This document shows positions 14,774 to 23,653 of a DNA stretch of 42,402 nucleotides, piece by piece. The DNA is from Ignavibacteriota bacterium (GTDB lineage: Bacteria; Bacteroidota; Ignavibacteria; Palsa-1295): positions 3,817 to 46,218 of the forward strand of contig PLYO01000050.1 of NCBI GenBank assembly GCA_003151825.1, in the 5' to 3' direction. Under the pieces are notes generated by a model. The model was not told where the DNA came from. It made no database searches and saw only the letters and a program-made list of their open reading frames with translations. The translations under genes were made by a program, and so were the position numbers. Each line of letters starts with the position of its first letter. Positions within the stretch are counted from its first letter, which is position 1.

Positions 14774-16654
14774 TTAACGAAATCCATATTCCTTCCAACG
14801 GGTATCGACTTTCTTCACGATTTCTTCGCTCATGACGCATGGATTCGGATAACCCGGTTTCCACGTCGCATCAATGCCCATGATGCCTTCATGAATGGGC
14901 GAGATACTGCTAAGCGTCGAGCGGGTAAAGATGACATCTCGCGCCGCATCGAAGCGTGTGAAGATGCCCCAGATGATTTCCAGATCGCTTCCAAGATTTA
15001 CGTCCTCGCTAACCGCCGCAACCATTTTTACGCCTTTGGGAAGTTTTTCAATATTGCTTTCTGATATTAATTGTTTGATCACTTCGCGGCCTATCGTTTT
15101 TAATGGGACGGTTTGTGACAGGTGGGACGGATGCGGCGATGCAAGTTTGACTACGAGAAGGACATCCTCAATAATTTTTGATTCTTGAATTCGGAAATCG
15201 ATGTGCTTCGGGTCTTCGGGAGTTTTGCCGGTGCGGGCAAAGAAATCGCTGGGTTTTCGGTCAGGGTATTTCCCGCCGCTCGAAGTTGCCGTCAGCTTTT
15301 CGGTGGCATCGAGCAGCATTTTGCTTCCCATGTTCATCGTGTAGCTCGTAAAATCCAGGGTGTCCATCGCGGTGTTGGCGAGCAGCAGAAAATCGTAGCG
15401 CGGATCGAAGTTGTCGCGGATGGCACGAAGCAGGGCGCGGAAATTTTTCGTCTCAACATTATTGCTCACGACGATAGCGCATTTGGTGAGCGAAAGCTGC
15501 CCATCCGAAATTATCCCGAGTGCAGCCTTCATCGCCTCTTTCGCATAGCGTTCCCGTGCGCGAACGCCGAGCAAATTATGAAATCCCGCTTCATAAAAGG
15601 CCCAAATCTCTAGTACGTCGGGATGAATAAGCCGCGCAAGCGGGCCGAGAATGAGTTGATTAGCGTCGCCTAACCACTTATCCTCCATCGGCGGCTTGCC
15701 CACGACGGTTGCAGCGAATATGGCCTTCGGCAAATGCGTAATCGCCCGAACGTGGAAAACCGGAAACATCGCCGCGTGGGAGTAATGTCCGAAATGATCG
15801 CCGAACGGCCCTTCCAATCGCCGCTCGAAGGGTGGAACAATCCCTTCCAAAACAAACTCCGCATTTGTAGGAACATCGATGGAGACCGACATTCCGCGCC
15901 GCATATTCGTGGGCCTGCCGCGCAGAAAACCGGCGAACATCACTTCGTCAATTCCCTCCGGCAGCGGCGCGACCGTAGCTAAGAGCATGGCGGGATCCGT
16001 CCCAATCGCGACCGCAGCTTCGAGCGGCAGGCCCATCGCTTCCGCCTGATGATAATGGAAGCCGCCGCCCTTTTGAATTTGCCAATGCATGCCGGCTTCA
16101 TCCGGGCCGAAGATTTGCATCCGATACATTCCCACATTTCGCTTCCCTGTCTTCGGATCGTAGGTAAATACTTGCGGGAGAGTGATGAATTTTCCCGCGT
16201 CTTCCGGCCACGTCTGCAAAATCGGTAGCTCGTCGAAGTCTGGTTTATCCAGCGAGTATCGCGGCTCTTCACGGCTTGTTTTTCTGACGCGAGAGGCAAA
16301 CAGCCGAGAGAAAATCGGCTTGCCGACCGCCCATGCCTCGCGTAGTTTTAGCGGGAAGATCTGTTCGGCAAAACGCACGAGTGATTCACCTAAATTCGTG
16401 GGATCCGTTCCCAGCGCAAGCTCCAGGCGACGGTCACTTGCAAGCACATTCATCGCAAGTGGAAACTTGGAACCTTTAATGCGCTCGAAGAGCAATGCCT
16501 TCGAGTGGCCTTCGCGCAATGCGCGCACTGCAATCTCCGATACTTCCAGCACGGGATCGACTTCCGCAGTAATACGATGCAGTTCGCCTTCGTGCTCTAA
16601 GCGTATGAGGAATTGCGACAGCGTGTCAAAGCCGCGCTCTTGTGATGAAGCCAT
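14774..16654 (-). CDS. UbiD-family prenylated-FMN decarboxylase, probably menaquinone pathway (MqnL-like)
   Basis: A 626-residue UbiD-family aromatic acid decarboxylase. Its length fits the long menaquinone-type enzymes better than the ~490-residue UbiD of ubiquinone synthesis. Visible features: LLFERIKGSKFPLAMNVLAS, the metal/prFMN-binding region ...WQIQKGGGFHYHQAEAMG, the GTDPAM segment, and the catalytic Glu-containing EGPFGDHFGHYS. The C-terminal WGIFTRFDAARDVIF and GIDATWKPG complete the fold. It needs the prenylated FMN made by the UbiX product encoded just upstream (1-base gap between stop and start). With UbiA they form the last steps of a futalosine-type or similar quinone pathway (inference). 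Confidence 0.9.
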   Translation of the reverse strand: MASSQERGFDTLSQFLIRLEHEGELHRITAEVDPVLEVSEIAVRALREGHSKALLFERIKGSKFPLAMNVLASDRRLELALGTDPTNLGESLVRFAEQIFPLKLREAWAVGKPIFSRLFASRVRKTSREEPRYSLDKPDFDELPILQTWPEDAGKFITLPQVFTYDPKTGKRNVGMYRMQIFGPDEAGMHWQIQKGGGFHYHQAEAMGLPLEAAVAIGTDPAMLLATVAPLPEGIDEVMFAGFLRGRPTNMRRGMSVSIDVPTNAEFVLEGIVPPFERRLEGPFGDHFGHYSHAAMFPVFHVRAITHLPKAIFAATVVGKPPMEDKWLGDANQLILGPLARLIHPDVLEIWAFYEAGFHNLLGVRARERYAKEAMKAALGIISDGQLSLTKCAIVVSNNVETKNFRALLRAIRDNFDPRYDFLLLANTAMDTLDFTSYTMNMGSKMLLDATEKLTATSSGGKYPDRKPSDFFARTGKTPEDPKHIDFRIQESKIIEDVLLVVKLASPHPSHLSQTVPLKTIGREVIKQLISESNIEKLPKGVKMVAAVSEDVNLGSDLEIIWGIFTRFDAARDVIFTRSTLSSISPIHEGIMGIDATWKPGYPNPCVMSEEIVKKVDTRWKEYGFR

Positions 16655-16655
16655 C

Positions 16656-17237
16656 TTATTCTAATTCCTCCGATCGCCAACCTTTTCCCATTTCCACCCC
16701 TACCGTGGCCAAAAGTTTATTCACGAACCCCTGCACATATTCTTCCATTGTTGCCGGAACGAAATAAAGCGGCGGCGAAATCGGCATGATGATAACGCCT
16801 TCCGACGAAAGTTCCGCACACTGACGAAGCGTAATCGTCGAGAGCGGAGTTTCTCGAATGCACAGCACCAATGTGCGCCGCTCTTTCAGGCACACGGCTG
16901 CCGCGCGCGTGATGAGCGTATCGCCAATACCGGATGCAATTTTGCCAACCGTGCTCGTCGAAGCAGGAATGATTACCATTGCGTCGATATAGTTTGTGCC
17001 GGATGCAAGCGGCGCGGTAAGGTCGGCGTCGGAAAAAATCTTTTTGCAATAGGGAGCGACCTCTGCGACGGGATCGGCCAGGCCAAGCTCATCTTTCATC
17101 ACCGCCTTGCCCCATTTGGAGATGATAACGAATTTTTCGAGCGGGCACCGCTTTAAAAAGTCCATCGCATAGACGGCCCCGCTCGATCCGGTAATGCCGA
17201 CGGCGATTCTTTTAGGCCGTTCATTCATTTCATCCAT
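16656..17237 (-). CDS. ubiX: Flavin prenyltransferase UbiX
   Basis: Makes the prenylated FMN cofactor required by UbiD-type decarboxylases. It has 193 residues. Motifs: RIAVGITGSSGAVYAMDFL at the N-terminus (FMN binding), the Ser-rich IIPASTSTVGKIASGIGDTL, and LCIRETPLSTITL then MPISPPLYF. The start is either M1 (17237) or M4. With M1, it overlaps the upstream ubiA-like gene by 13 bp. It is encoded directly before its client UbiD. Confidence 0.96.
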   Translation of the reverse strand: MDEMNERPKRIAVGITGSSGAVYAMDFLKRCPLEKFVIISKWGKAVMKDELGLADPVAEVAPYCKKIFSDADLTAPLASGTNYIDAMVIIPASTSTVGKIASGIGDTLITRAAAVCLKERRTLVLCIRETPLSTITLRQCAELSSEGVIIMPISPPLYFVPATMEEYVQGFVNKLLATVGVEMGKGWRSEELE

Positions 17238-18091
17238 ACTCCCACAATCACAAACAGCAGTACGACAAAGCCCAGCACCGCATTGATTTTAAAAAATGCG
17301 AGATTCACATCCTCTGATTTTTTTTGTTCGAGATAAAGCAATCCTCCTGCAAGCAGCAACAAAGCAGCCGCAACCACACTTCCTCGAAATGCTACGAGAT
17401 AAACGGCAGCCAACACGAAAAATGACAGCGCGTGGATGAGGCCCGACCATTGCAATGCACGACGGGAACCAAAGCGCGCCGGAAATGAGAATAGACCTTC
17501 GCGCCGGTCGAACGCTTCGTCGGAGGTTGCATAAATAATATCGAAGCCCGATGCCCACAGCCACGTGAAGAGACTGAGCAAGATCGCGGGCAGCGCAAGC
17601 GCTACGTCCGGGCGGACAGCGAAATAGGCTCCGAGCGGCCCCAGGGCAAGCGAAGCGCCCAGCCCGAAATGCGAGAGCGATGTGAATCGCTTCATAAATG
17701 GATAAACACTGAAAACAATAAGCGGTATCGGCGAAAGCGCAAGGCACAGCGGGTTGAGTGAGGCAGCGCAGGCCAGATACAAAATCAGCCCAACAGCGAG
17801 AATGCCGAACGCCTGAGCCATCGTCATGCGGCCGGAGGGGAGTTCCCGCGACGCGGTGCGTGGATTTTTCGCGTCGATACGCCGATCGACAATCCGGTTC
17901 ACGGCAAAGCCAACGGTCCTCGCGCCCGTTGCCGCACCCAAAATGAGCAGCGCCTTCTGAACTATCGTTCCCGTAGAAAGAACGATTCCATTCACTCGGT
18001 TCGCGTCAAGACCCAGCGCCATGCCCGCATAAATCATCGGCAGCGAAAAGAGCGTGTGCTCGATTTTTACAAAAGAAAAAAACTTCTTCAT
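17225..18091 (-). CDS. UbiA-family polyprenyltransferase (MqnP/UbiA-like)
   Basis: A membrane prenyltransferase of 288 residues with about eight or nine hydrophobic helices. The first Asp-rich motif is NRIVDRRIDAKNPRTASREL and the second is DIIYATSDEAFDRREG. Both bind the Mg-diphosphate of the polyprenyl donor. Its grouping with UbiX and UbiD and with shikimate genes points to quinone synthesis. Because there is no other Ubi gene and the UbiD is of the long type, a menaquinone (futalosine, MqnP) role is favoured over ubiquinone. The acceptor is not proven by sequence. Confidence 0.9.
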   Translation of the reverse strand: MKKFFSFVKIEHTLFSLPMIYAGMALGLDANRVNGIVLSTGTIVQKALLILGAATGARTVGFAVNRIVDRRIDAKNPRTASRELPSGRMTMAQAFGILAVGLILYLACAASLNPLCLALSPIPLIVFSVYPFMKRFTSLSHFGLGASLALGPLGAYFAVRPDVALALPAILLSLFTWLWASGFDIIYATSDEAFDRREGLFSFPARFGSRRALQWSGLIHALSFFVLAAVYLVAFRGSVVAAALLLLAGGLLYLEQKKSEDVNLAFFKINAVLGFVVLLFVIVGVWMK

Positions 18092-18109
18092 GGTGTTACT
18101 GGCAGCGCA

Positions 18110-18544
18110 TCATTGGCCCGCATCGGTGAGCAGCCGGAGGGCGCTCAAATACCCTTGCGGCCCGCGCCCCATAATGATGCGGACGTTGTCGAGACCTTCA
18201 AACACGCTATGCCGTCGGAATTCTTCCCGTTGCGTTAAATCGGTCAGATGCACCTCGACCATCGGCTTGCCGACGGCAGCTACGGCGTCCCGCAGCGCCC
18301 ACGAATAATGCGCGAGCGCGCCCGGGTTCATAATGAGCGCGTCCATCCATTTTCGCTCCGCGTGCAAATAGTCAATGAGCGCGCCCTCGTGATTGGACTG
18401 AAAAAATTTTACTTCCACGCCGAATTTCCGCGCTTCATCTTCCATCGTGCGGTTGATATCATCCAGCGTTGCATGTCCATAGATTTCCGGCTCGCGTTCG
18501 CCGAGTAAGTTTAGGTTTGGGCCGTGCAAAACAAGTATCTTCAT
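18110..18544 (-). CDS. aroQ: Type II 3-dehydroquinate dehydratase
   Basis: Dehydrates 3-dehydroquinate to 3-dehydroshikimate. It has 144 residues, the usual size for the dodecameric type II enzyme. Motifs: VLHGPNLNLLGEREPEIYG with the catalytic Tyr/Arg loop, FFQSNHEGALID, NPGALAHYSWALRDA with the catalytic His, and VEVHLTD. Its ATG overlaps the stop of the aroKB fusion by 4 bp. Confidence 0.97.
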   Translation of the reverse strand: MKILVLHGPNLNLLGEREPEIYGHATLDDINRTMEDEARKFGVEVKFFQSNHEGALIDYLHAERKWMDALIMNPGALAHYSWALRDAVAAVGKPMVEVHLTDLTQREEFRRHSVFEGLDNVRIIMGRGPQGYLSALRLLTDAGQ

Positions 18545-20223
18545 GCGAGTGTAAGCATCCAGTCGATGGCGCGCCGCGTGTCCACTTCCGATATTTCGGA
18601 AACGAACGCTTCGCCAATCGAGCGGAGAAGGATAACGCGCCCCATCCCCTTTTTGTCACGCCGGAATGCCGAAAGAACATATTCTGTATTCGTTACTAAC
18701 GCTTGGCTAATCGGAATTTTCTTAAGAACGGTTTCCATTTCGGTCCAATCTTTGAGGCTCAAGTATCCGAGTTCCTTCGAAAGCCATGCCGCGGCGCGCA
18801 TTCCCAATAACACGGCTTCGCCATGCAGCAATACTTTAAAATGCGTGGCTGCTTCGAGCGCGTGACCGAAGGTATGGCCGAAATTCAGTAGTTCCCGAAT
18901 GCCATTAGCACGCTCGAATTCGTCCGCTTCGACATAACGAAGTTTTTCCTTAATCGAATCGAAGATTATCGCTTCATACGTCGCATCCACGCCACGCACG
19001 AGACGCTCGATTTGCTGCGCCAGCTTATTCCACAATGGACGATTACCGATCAAAGCGTACTTCATCACTTCCGCCAACCCTGCATGGATTTCTCGTAGCG
19101 GAAGTGTACGAAGATAGAGCGGATCGACGAGCACCAGCCTCGGCGGATAAATCGTTCCGATCGTGTTCTTCTCTCCAAAGCAATCAATGCCCGTCTTGCC
19201 GCCGATGGCCGCATCGGCCTGCGCGATGAGCGTTATTGGAACGAGGACGAGTGGAAGTCCGCGATGATAAAGGTTTGCCGCAAGCGCGGTAATGTCCGTC
19301 ACCACGCCTCCGCCAAATGCAACCACCAAAGACGCACGGCGAGAAGCTTTGAACTCGTGGAATTGAGTGAGGATGTACTGCAAAGACTCCAGGTTCTTAT
19401 AAGCTTCGCCTGCGGGAATTGTTATTTCTTGCAGCGAGACACTCGCACCAATCGCTTTGCGAAGCCCCATGCGAAATTCCTTTCCATGCAATGGCTCGAC
19501 ATTGTCATCGGTCACAACAATGATTTGCGTGTATCCACGGTCACTCGCAAAATGTCCCAATTCACGAATCGCGGTGCCATTCCCCGCGAACATTGGATAC
19601 GCGCCAAGCGCGCTTTTGGCAACGAGCGTCCGGTGGCGTGGTTTTAGCGCCACTTTGAGCGACATTTGGTCGAGCGCGGTGAGAAGTTCCATCGCCAATT
19701 CCTCCGGCGTTCGCTCATCGCCGCGCATGCTCCGGGTAACGAAATGCAACACCGCCTGCTCGTACCACGGGCGGCGCTGCTCAAGCAGATGGGTAAGAGT
19801 CTTTCTCAATCCTTCGTCGGTGGTCTCGGGAAAAAGCGGGCGAGCGTGCCCGTGCAGAATATCATTCCGAATGTTTTTGGTAGCCTCGCGCACGGTGACG
19901 TCGATCCAAACCGGAATCCCGGAGCCACGCATAATCGCACGATTGAGCGGGCTTAATACAATTCCGCCGCCCGTCGCAACCACTTGCTGCTTGCCACGTA
20001 CCGATGCCACGCGAAGCAGCGCGGCCGATTCCAGTTCACGGAATGCCGATTCACCCTGCGTTGCAAATATCTCACCAATGGACTGCCCCGCACTGTTTTC
20101 AATTTCCGTATCCAGATCAATGAAATCGTGTTGTGCGAGCAGTTCCGCCAGTGCGCTGCCAATGGCGGATTTACCCGCACCGGGAAGACCGATGAGAAAA
20201 AGATTGTGGTTGCGCCAGGTCAT
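18541..20223 (-). CDS. aroKB: Bifunctional shikimate kinase / 3-dehydroquinate synthase
   Basis: One 560-residue chain. Residues 1-~185 are shikimate kinase: P-loop IGLPGAGKSAIGSAL, DLDTEIE (shikimate-binding Asp), FRELE, ATGGGIVL and RPLF. From ~190 on it is 3-dehydroquinate synthase: NAD-binding VVTDDNVEPLHGKEF, AFGGGVVTDITALAANLYHRG, IGGKTGID, LAEVMKYALI with the metal Glu, and LNFGHTFGHALE with metal His residues. It covers pathway steps 2 and 5 in one protein. Fused aroK-aroB occurs in some lineages, whereas in many others they are separate neighbouring genes. There is a 4-bp overlap with aroQ on one side and aroC on the other. Confidence 0.95.
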   Translation of the reverse strand: MTWRNHNLFLIGLPGAGKSAIGSALAELLAQHDFIDLDTEIENSAGQSIGEIFATQGESAFRELESAALLRVASVRGKQQVVATGGGIVLSPLNRAIMRGSGIPVWIDVTVREATKNIRNDILHGHARPLFPETTDEGLRKTLTHLLEQRRPWYEQAVLHFVTRSMRGDERTPEELAMELLTALDQMSLKVALKPRHRTLVAKSALGAYPMFAGNGTAIRELGHFASDRGYTQIIVVTDDNVEPLHGKEFRMGLRKAIGASVSLQEITIPAGEAYKNLESLQYILTQFHEFKASRRASLVVAFGGGVVTDITALAANLYHRGLPLVLVPITLIAQADAAIGGKTGIDCFGEKNTIGTIYPPRLVLVDPLYLRTLPLREIHAGLAEVMKYALIGNRPLWNKLAQQIERLVRGVDATYEAIIFDSIKEKLRYVEADEFERANGIRELLNFGHTFGHALEAATHFKVLLHGEAVLLGMRAAAWLSKELGYLSLKDWTEMETVLKKIPISQALVTNTEYVLSAFRRDKKGMGRVILLRSIGEAFVSEISEVDTRRAIDWMLTLA

Positions 20224-21392
20224 TTCGTTCCAACTCGAAGCGCCGTGCGCCGAATGGCCACGCGCTCTTTTAGTTCCGAAAGCGTATCGCCTCCAAAGGT
20301 CTCCAAAAGCTCGCTCGCAAGGGTTAGCGCCACGACTTGTTCCACAATGACAGCCAATGCGGGAACCGCGCAGACATCGCTTCGTTCGATGTGAGCTTCC
20401 GTTTCCTTACCCGTTGCAAGATCGACCGATTGAAGCGGTTGCATGAGCGTAGATATAGGCTTCATGTGTGCGCGAATCACAATCGGCTCGCCGTTCGACA
20501 TGCCTCCTTCAATACCTCCGGCATTATTACTTCCTCGAACGATCCTCCCTTCGCGAATCCCGATGCTATCATGCACTTGGGAGCCAAAACTGCGAGCAGC
20601 GTGCATGCCCGCTCCTATTTCGACCGCCTTCACGGCCTGAATACTCATTATCGCCTGCGACAAAACTCCGTCGAGCTTCCGATCCCAATGTACGTGACTT
20701 CCAAGCCCCGGTGGGATATTACGAACGACACATTCGACCGTGCCGCCAAGCGTATCCCCGTTTGCTTTTGCTTCATCTATTTTTGCGATGACCTTTTCTT
20801 CGATGGAACGGTTCAACATTCGAACGGGACTGGCACGAAAGATTTCGCGAGCGTCGAGCACTTCATCTGTCGTCTCTGCTTCCGCAACGATGCCTCCGAT
20901 CGCTGAGACATAACAGGCTGATTCGAAACCCAAAACTTTCAACATGGTGCTCGCGATCGCGCCAACAGCCACGCGCATGGCGGTCTCGCGCGCGCTCGCG
21001 CGCTCGAAAATATTCCGTAGATCGGCGTGACCGTATTTCATCCAACCCGCAAGATCGGAGTGGCCGGGACGCGGAATCGTAACGGGCAATAATTCCACAT
21101 CGGTTGGAAGAATCGGCATTCGTTCCCTCCAATGCTCCCAATCTTTATTTTGAATGAGAAGCGCAATGGGCGCGCCGGTCGTCACACCATTTCTTACGCC
21201 GGAAACAATGCGCGCCGCATCATGCTCAATTTTCTGCCGCCGTCCGCGGCCATGCCCCTTTTGCCGCTCCCGAAGAATGGGATCGATATCACGATCGGCC
21301 ACGAGCGAAAGTCCCGCCGGCATCCCTTCGAGGATACCAATGAGCATTTCGCCGTGCGACTCACCTGCGGTCAGGTAGCGAATTTGTCCCAT
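20220..21392 (-). CDS. aroC: Chorismate synthase
   Basis: Converts EPSP to chorismate using reduced FMN. It has 390 residues. The N-terminus RYLTAGESHGEMLIGILEGMPAGL is the classic signature. RPGHSDLAGWMKYGHADLRNIFERASARET and RSFGSQVHDSI follow, then GGIEGGMSNGEPIV with conserved FMN contacts. Translation is coupled to aroKB by a 4-bp overlap, and its first 22 bases overlap the aroE end. Confidence 0.97.
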   Translation of the reverse strand: MGQIRYLTAGESHGEMLIGILEGMPAGLSLVADRDIDPILRERQKGHGRGRRQKIEHDAARIVSGVRNGVTTGAPIALLIQNKDWEHWRERMPILPTDVELLPVTIPRPGHSDLAGWMKYGHADLRNIFERASARETAMRVAVGAIASTMLKVLGFESACYVSAIGGIVAEAETTDEVLDAREIFRASPVRMLNRSIEEKVIAKIDEAKANGDTLGGTVECVVRNIPPGLGSHVHWDRKLDGVLSQAIMSIQAVKAVEIGAGMHAARSFGSQVHDSIGIREGRIVRGSNNAGGIEGGMSNGEPIVIRAHMKPISTLMQPLQSVDLATGKETEAHIERSDVCAVPALAVIVEQVVALTLASELLETFGGDTLSELKERVAIRRTALRVGTK

Positions 21393-22261
21393 CGTGGAAT
21401 TAATAATGTAGATAGCGAAGCTTGGCTCCGATAAAATTCCTCATCGTTTAATAGAGAACGATCGGCTACGTTTCCGGTCATCCAAAAATATTGCGATAGC
21501 GCTGCTTGCTCGATAAGCATTCCGAGTCCATCGATAACGCGCGCTCCACCGATAAGTGCATGGTCGAGAAAACGAGTAAGAAGAGGATTATAAACTAAAT
21601 CCACTGCGATGTCGCCCGTTCTCCATTCGAAATCGTCTAGGAGCGATTCCGCCGTTCGCTGACCCACCGGCGTAGCTTGAACAATAAATTGCCGTGCCGC
21701 GTCCCGCGAGATTTCATCGAGCTTCACAGCGGACACCCCTTCATACGGCAATACCGACCGCCGCGCTTCTTCGAGTGAACGGGCTGCAACGGTAATCTTT
21801 TGCCATCCGAGTTCCCACATCGCACCAAGCACCGCTCGCGCCGCTCCACCCGCACCCAAAATCGTTAGCGAATATTGATTATAGGAAAGATCGGGACAGC
21901 TTTTCTCGATTGCAAAACGAAAGCCATCCCCATCCGTTGAAATTATTCTCATCGGAGTCTCACAAAGGATTGTATTGGCGGAACGAATTTGCTTCACATG
22001 CGAAGATGCTTCTCGCCCAATATTCGAAGCAGCATATTTATATGGAAACGTGATGTTGAATCCCCGGAAGCCGTCTATCATGCCGCGTTCCACTTGCAAT
22101 AGAAATTCGGTCTCGTCCCGGCATTCAATCTTCAAATAATCGAGCGCATCGAAATCGGTATCACACTTCGAGCGAAGAATATCGAACAGGAACTCGTGAA
22201 CTTTAGGAGAAATACTATGCCCAAGTGAACGCCCGAGCAATGCGGCTTTCAAAATATTCAT
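21371..22261 (-). CDS. aroE: Shikimate dehydrogenase
   Basis: NADPH-dependent reduction of 3-dehydroshikimate. The 296 residues are slightly longer than average. Substrate domain: LLGRSLGHSISPKVHEFLF and the catalytic Lys in GFNITFPYK; the catalytic Asp is in STDGDGF (usual form NTDG; Ser replaces Asn). Cofactor domain: TILGAGGAARAVLGAMWELG with a dinucleotide-binding loop. The C-terminal VIDGLGMLIEQAALSQYFW is typical. It overlaps aroA by 4 bp upstream and aroC by 22 bp downstream. Confidence 0.95.
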   Translation of the reverse strand: MNILKAALLGRSLGHSISPKVHEFLFDILRSKCDTDFDALDYLKIECRDETEFLLQVERGMIDGFRGFNITFPYKYAASNIGREASSHVKQIRSANTILCETPMRIISTDGDGFRFAIEKSCPDLSYNQYSLTILGAGGAARAVLGAMWELGWQKITVAARSLEEARRSVLPYEGVSAVKLDEISRDAARQFIVQATPVGQRTAESLLDDFEWRTGDIAVDLVYNPLLTRFLDHALIGGARVIDGLGMLIEQAALSQYFWMTGNVADRSLLNDEEFYRSQASLSTLLIPRWDKFAT

Positions 22262-23610
22262 GCCTCGATAATCTCGACGCGTTCTCGCCCACAGAGCCGC
22301 TGAAGATGCTGAAAAAAATCCGGATAGGAAACCTGCGCCGCTTCCGCGCCTTCAATTTCCGTTGGTCGTTCGCAAAAAAGCACCGCAATGCTGAAGGCCA
22401 TGAGCATCCGATGATCTCCTTCATGGATGATAGGCGTATTGCGAAGCATGCGATTGGGAACTCCTTGAATAACGATGCCATCTTCCATCTCTTCAATTTC
22501 CACGCCGAACCCCCGGAATTGTTTTGCGGCAACACCGAGCCGGTCACTTTCTTTCACGCGTAGTTCGGATGCTCCATGAATAGCGCTCTCGCCATCGGCG
22601 AAGAGGGCAAGCACCATGAGCATGGGAAGCTCGTCTATCAGAAGCGGCACATCGTCCTCGTCGATATGAAATGGAGCAAGGATGGACACGCGATCGCCAT
22701 AGATCGTCAGGTCGCCACGCGGTTCATTCCATTCTTCCGTGATGTGCTCCGCTTCAAGCTCGATACCCATGAGCGTGAGTATATCGAGGAAGCGCGTACG
22801 GCTTGGATTGAGCGAGACGCCGGATATAACAAGTCGCCTTCTGAGTAATATCGCAGCGGCAATCAGAAATGCCGCACAGGAAAAATCACCGGGAACGTTA
22901 TAGACTATTTCATCCGCCAGCGCGGGCGTGACTTCCGGCCAAATCTGGATTTCTTCTTCCTGCTCGATGCCAAATCCAAACGCGGACATCATGCGCTCGG
23001 TATGATCGCGGCTGTGCGCGGGTTCCCGAACGGCCGTCGGCCCATCCGCGAACAATCCGGCGAGCAGCACCGCGGATTTCATCTGCGCGGATGCCAAGGG
23101 AAGCGTAAGTTCCGCACCGTGCAGCTTCTGTCCTGCAATTTCGAGCGGAAGCGTTCCGCGTGGATCGGTTGCGATGATGGCATTCATCTCGGCGAGGAGA
23201 TTAGCCAAACGCTTCATGGGCCGCGACGAAAGCGAAGCATCGCCGGTGAGCGTGCTATTGAATGGCTGTCCGGCAAGAAGTCCCATAAGCAAACGCGCGG
23301 TCGTGCCGGAGTTCGCGCAATTGATGGCATGCGTCGGCGCACGGTATCCTCGCAGGCCAACGCCGTGCAATTCGATGGCATCCGAAGCTACATCCACGGG
23401 AACGCCAAGCGATTCCAGCGCCAGCACCGTAGCAATGACGTCATCCGAAATTACGCTCGGTGAAACAATCGGAATCTGAATCTTAGATTTTGTGAGTGAC
23501 CCAAGAAACAAAAGTCGGTGCAATATCGACTTATCGGGCGGCATGGTAAGCAGCACTGTTTCGCTATTCTCGGGCAGCATCCCGCTCACGGGAGTTATTC
23601 GCGCGACCAT
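22258..23610 (-). CDS. aroA: 3-phosphoshikimate 1-carboxyvinyltransferase (EPSP synthase)
   Basis: Adds enolpyruvyl from PEP to shikimate-3-phosphate. It has 450 residues. Motifs: PPDKSILHRLLFLGSL (the shikimate-3-P-binding KS.t.R), INCANSGTTARLLMGLLAGQ (PEP loop), GDFSCAAFLIAAAILL, DELPMLMVLALFADGES with the catalytic Asp/Glu, and LRVKESDRL. The loop form NSGTTARLL rather than LGNAGTAMR suggests a class II-like enzyme. Its start lies 43 bp from the rnc stop. Confidence 0.95.
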   Translation of the reverse strand: MVARITPVSGMLPENSETVLLTMPPDKSILHRLLFLGSLTKSKIQIPIVSPSVISDDVIATVLALESLGVPVDVASDAIELHGVGLRGYRAPTHAINCANSGTTARLLMGLLAGQPFNSTLTGDASLSSRPMKRLANLLAEMNAIIATDPRGTLPLEIAGQKLHGAELTLPLASAQMKSAVLLAGLFADGPTAVREPAHSRDHTERMMSAFGFGIEQEEEIQIWPEVTPALADEIVYNVPGDFSCAAFLIAAAILLRRRLVISGVSLNPSRTRFLDILTLMGIELEAEHITEEWNEPRGDLTIYGDRVSILAPFHIDEDDVPLLIDELPMLMVLALFADGESAIHGASELRVKESDRLGVAAKQFRGFGVEIEEMEDGIVIQGVPNRMLRNTPIIHEGDHRMLMAFSIAVLFCERPTEIEGAEAAQVSYPDFFQHLQRLCGRERVEIIEA

Positions 23611-23653
23611 ATTTTAATTCCTACTCCTTCTTAAAGAGGGGGAGTCATTTGTT

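Noticed and set aside
19457..20350. A ~300-codon plus-strand frame opposite aroKB and the aroC end
   Set aside because: Antisense shadow of a well-supported gene. The composition (Arg/Ser-rich) is typical of reverse-frame artefacts.
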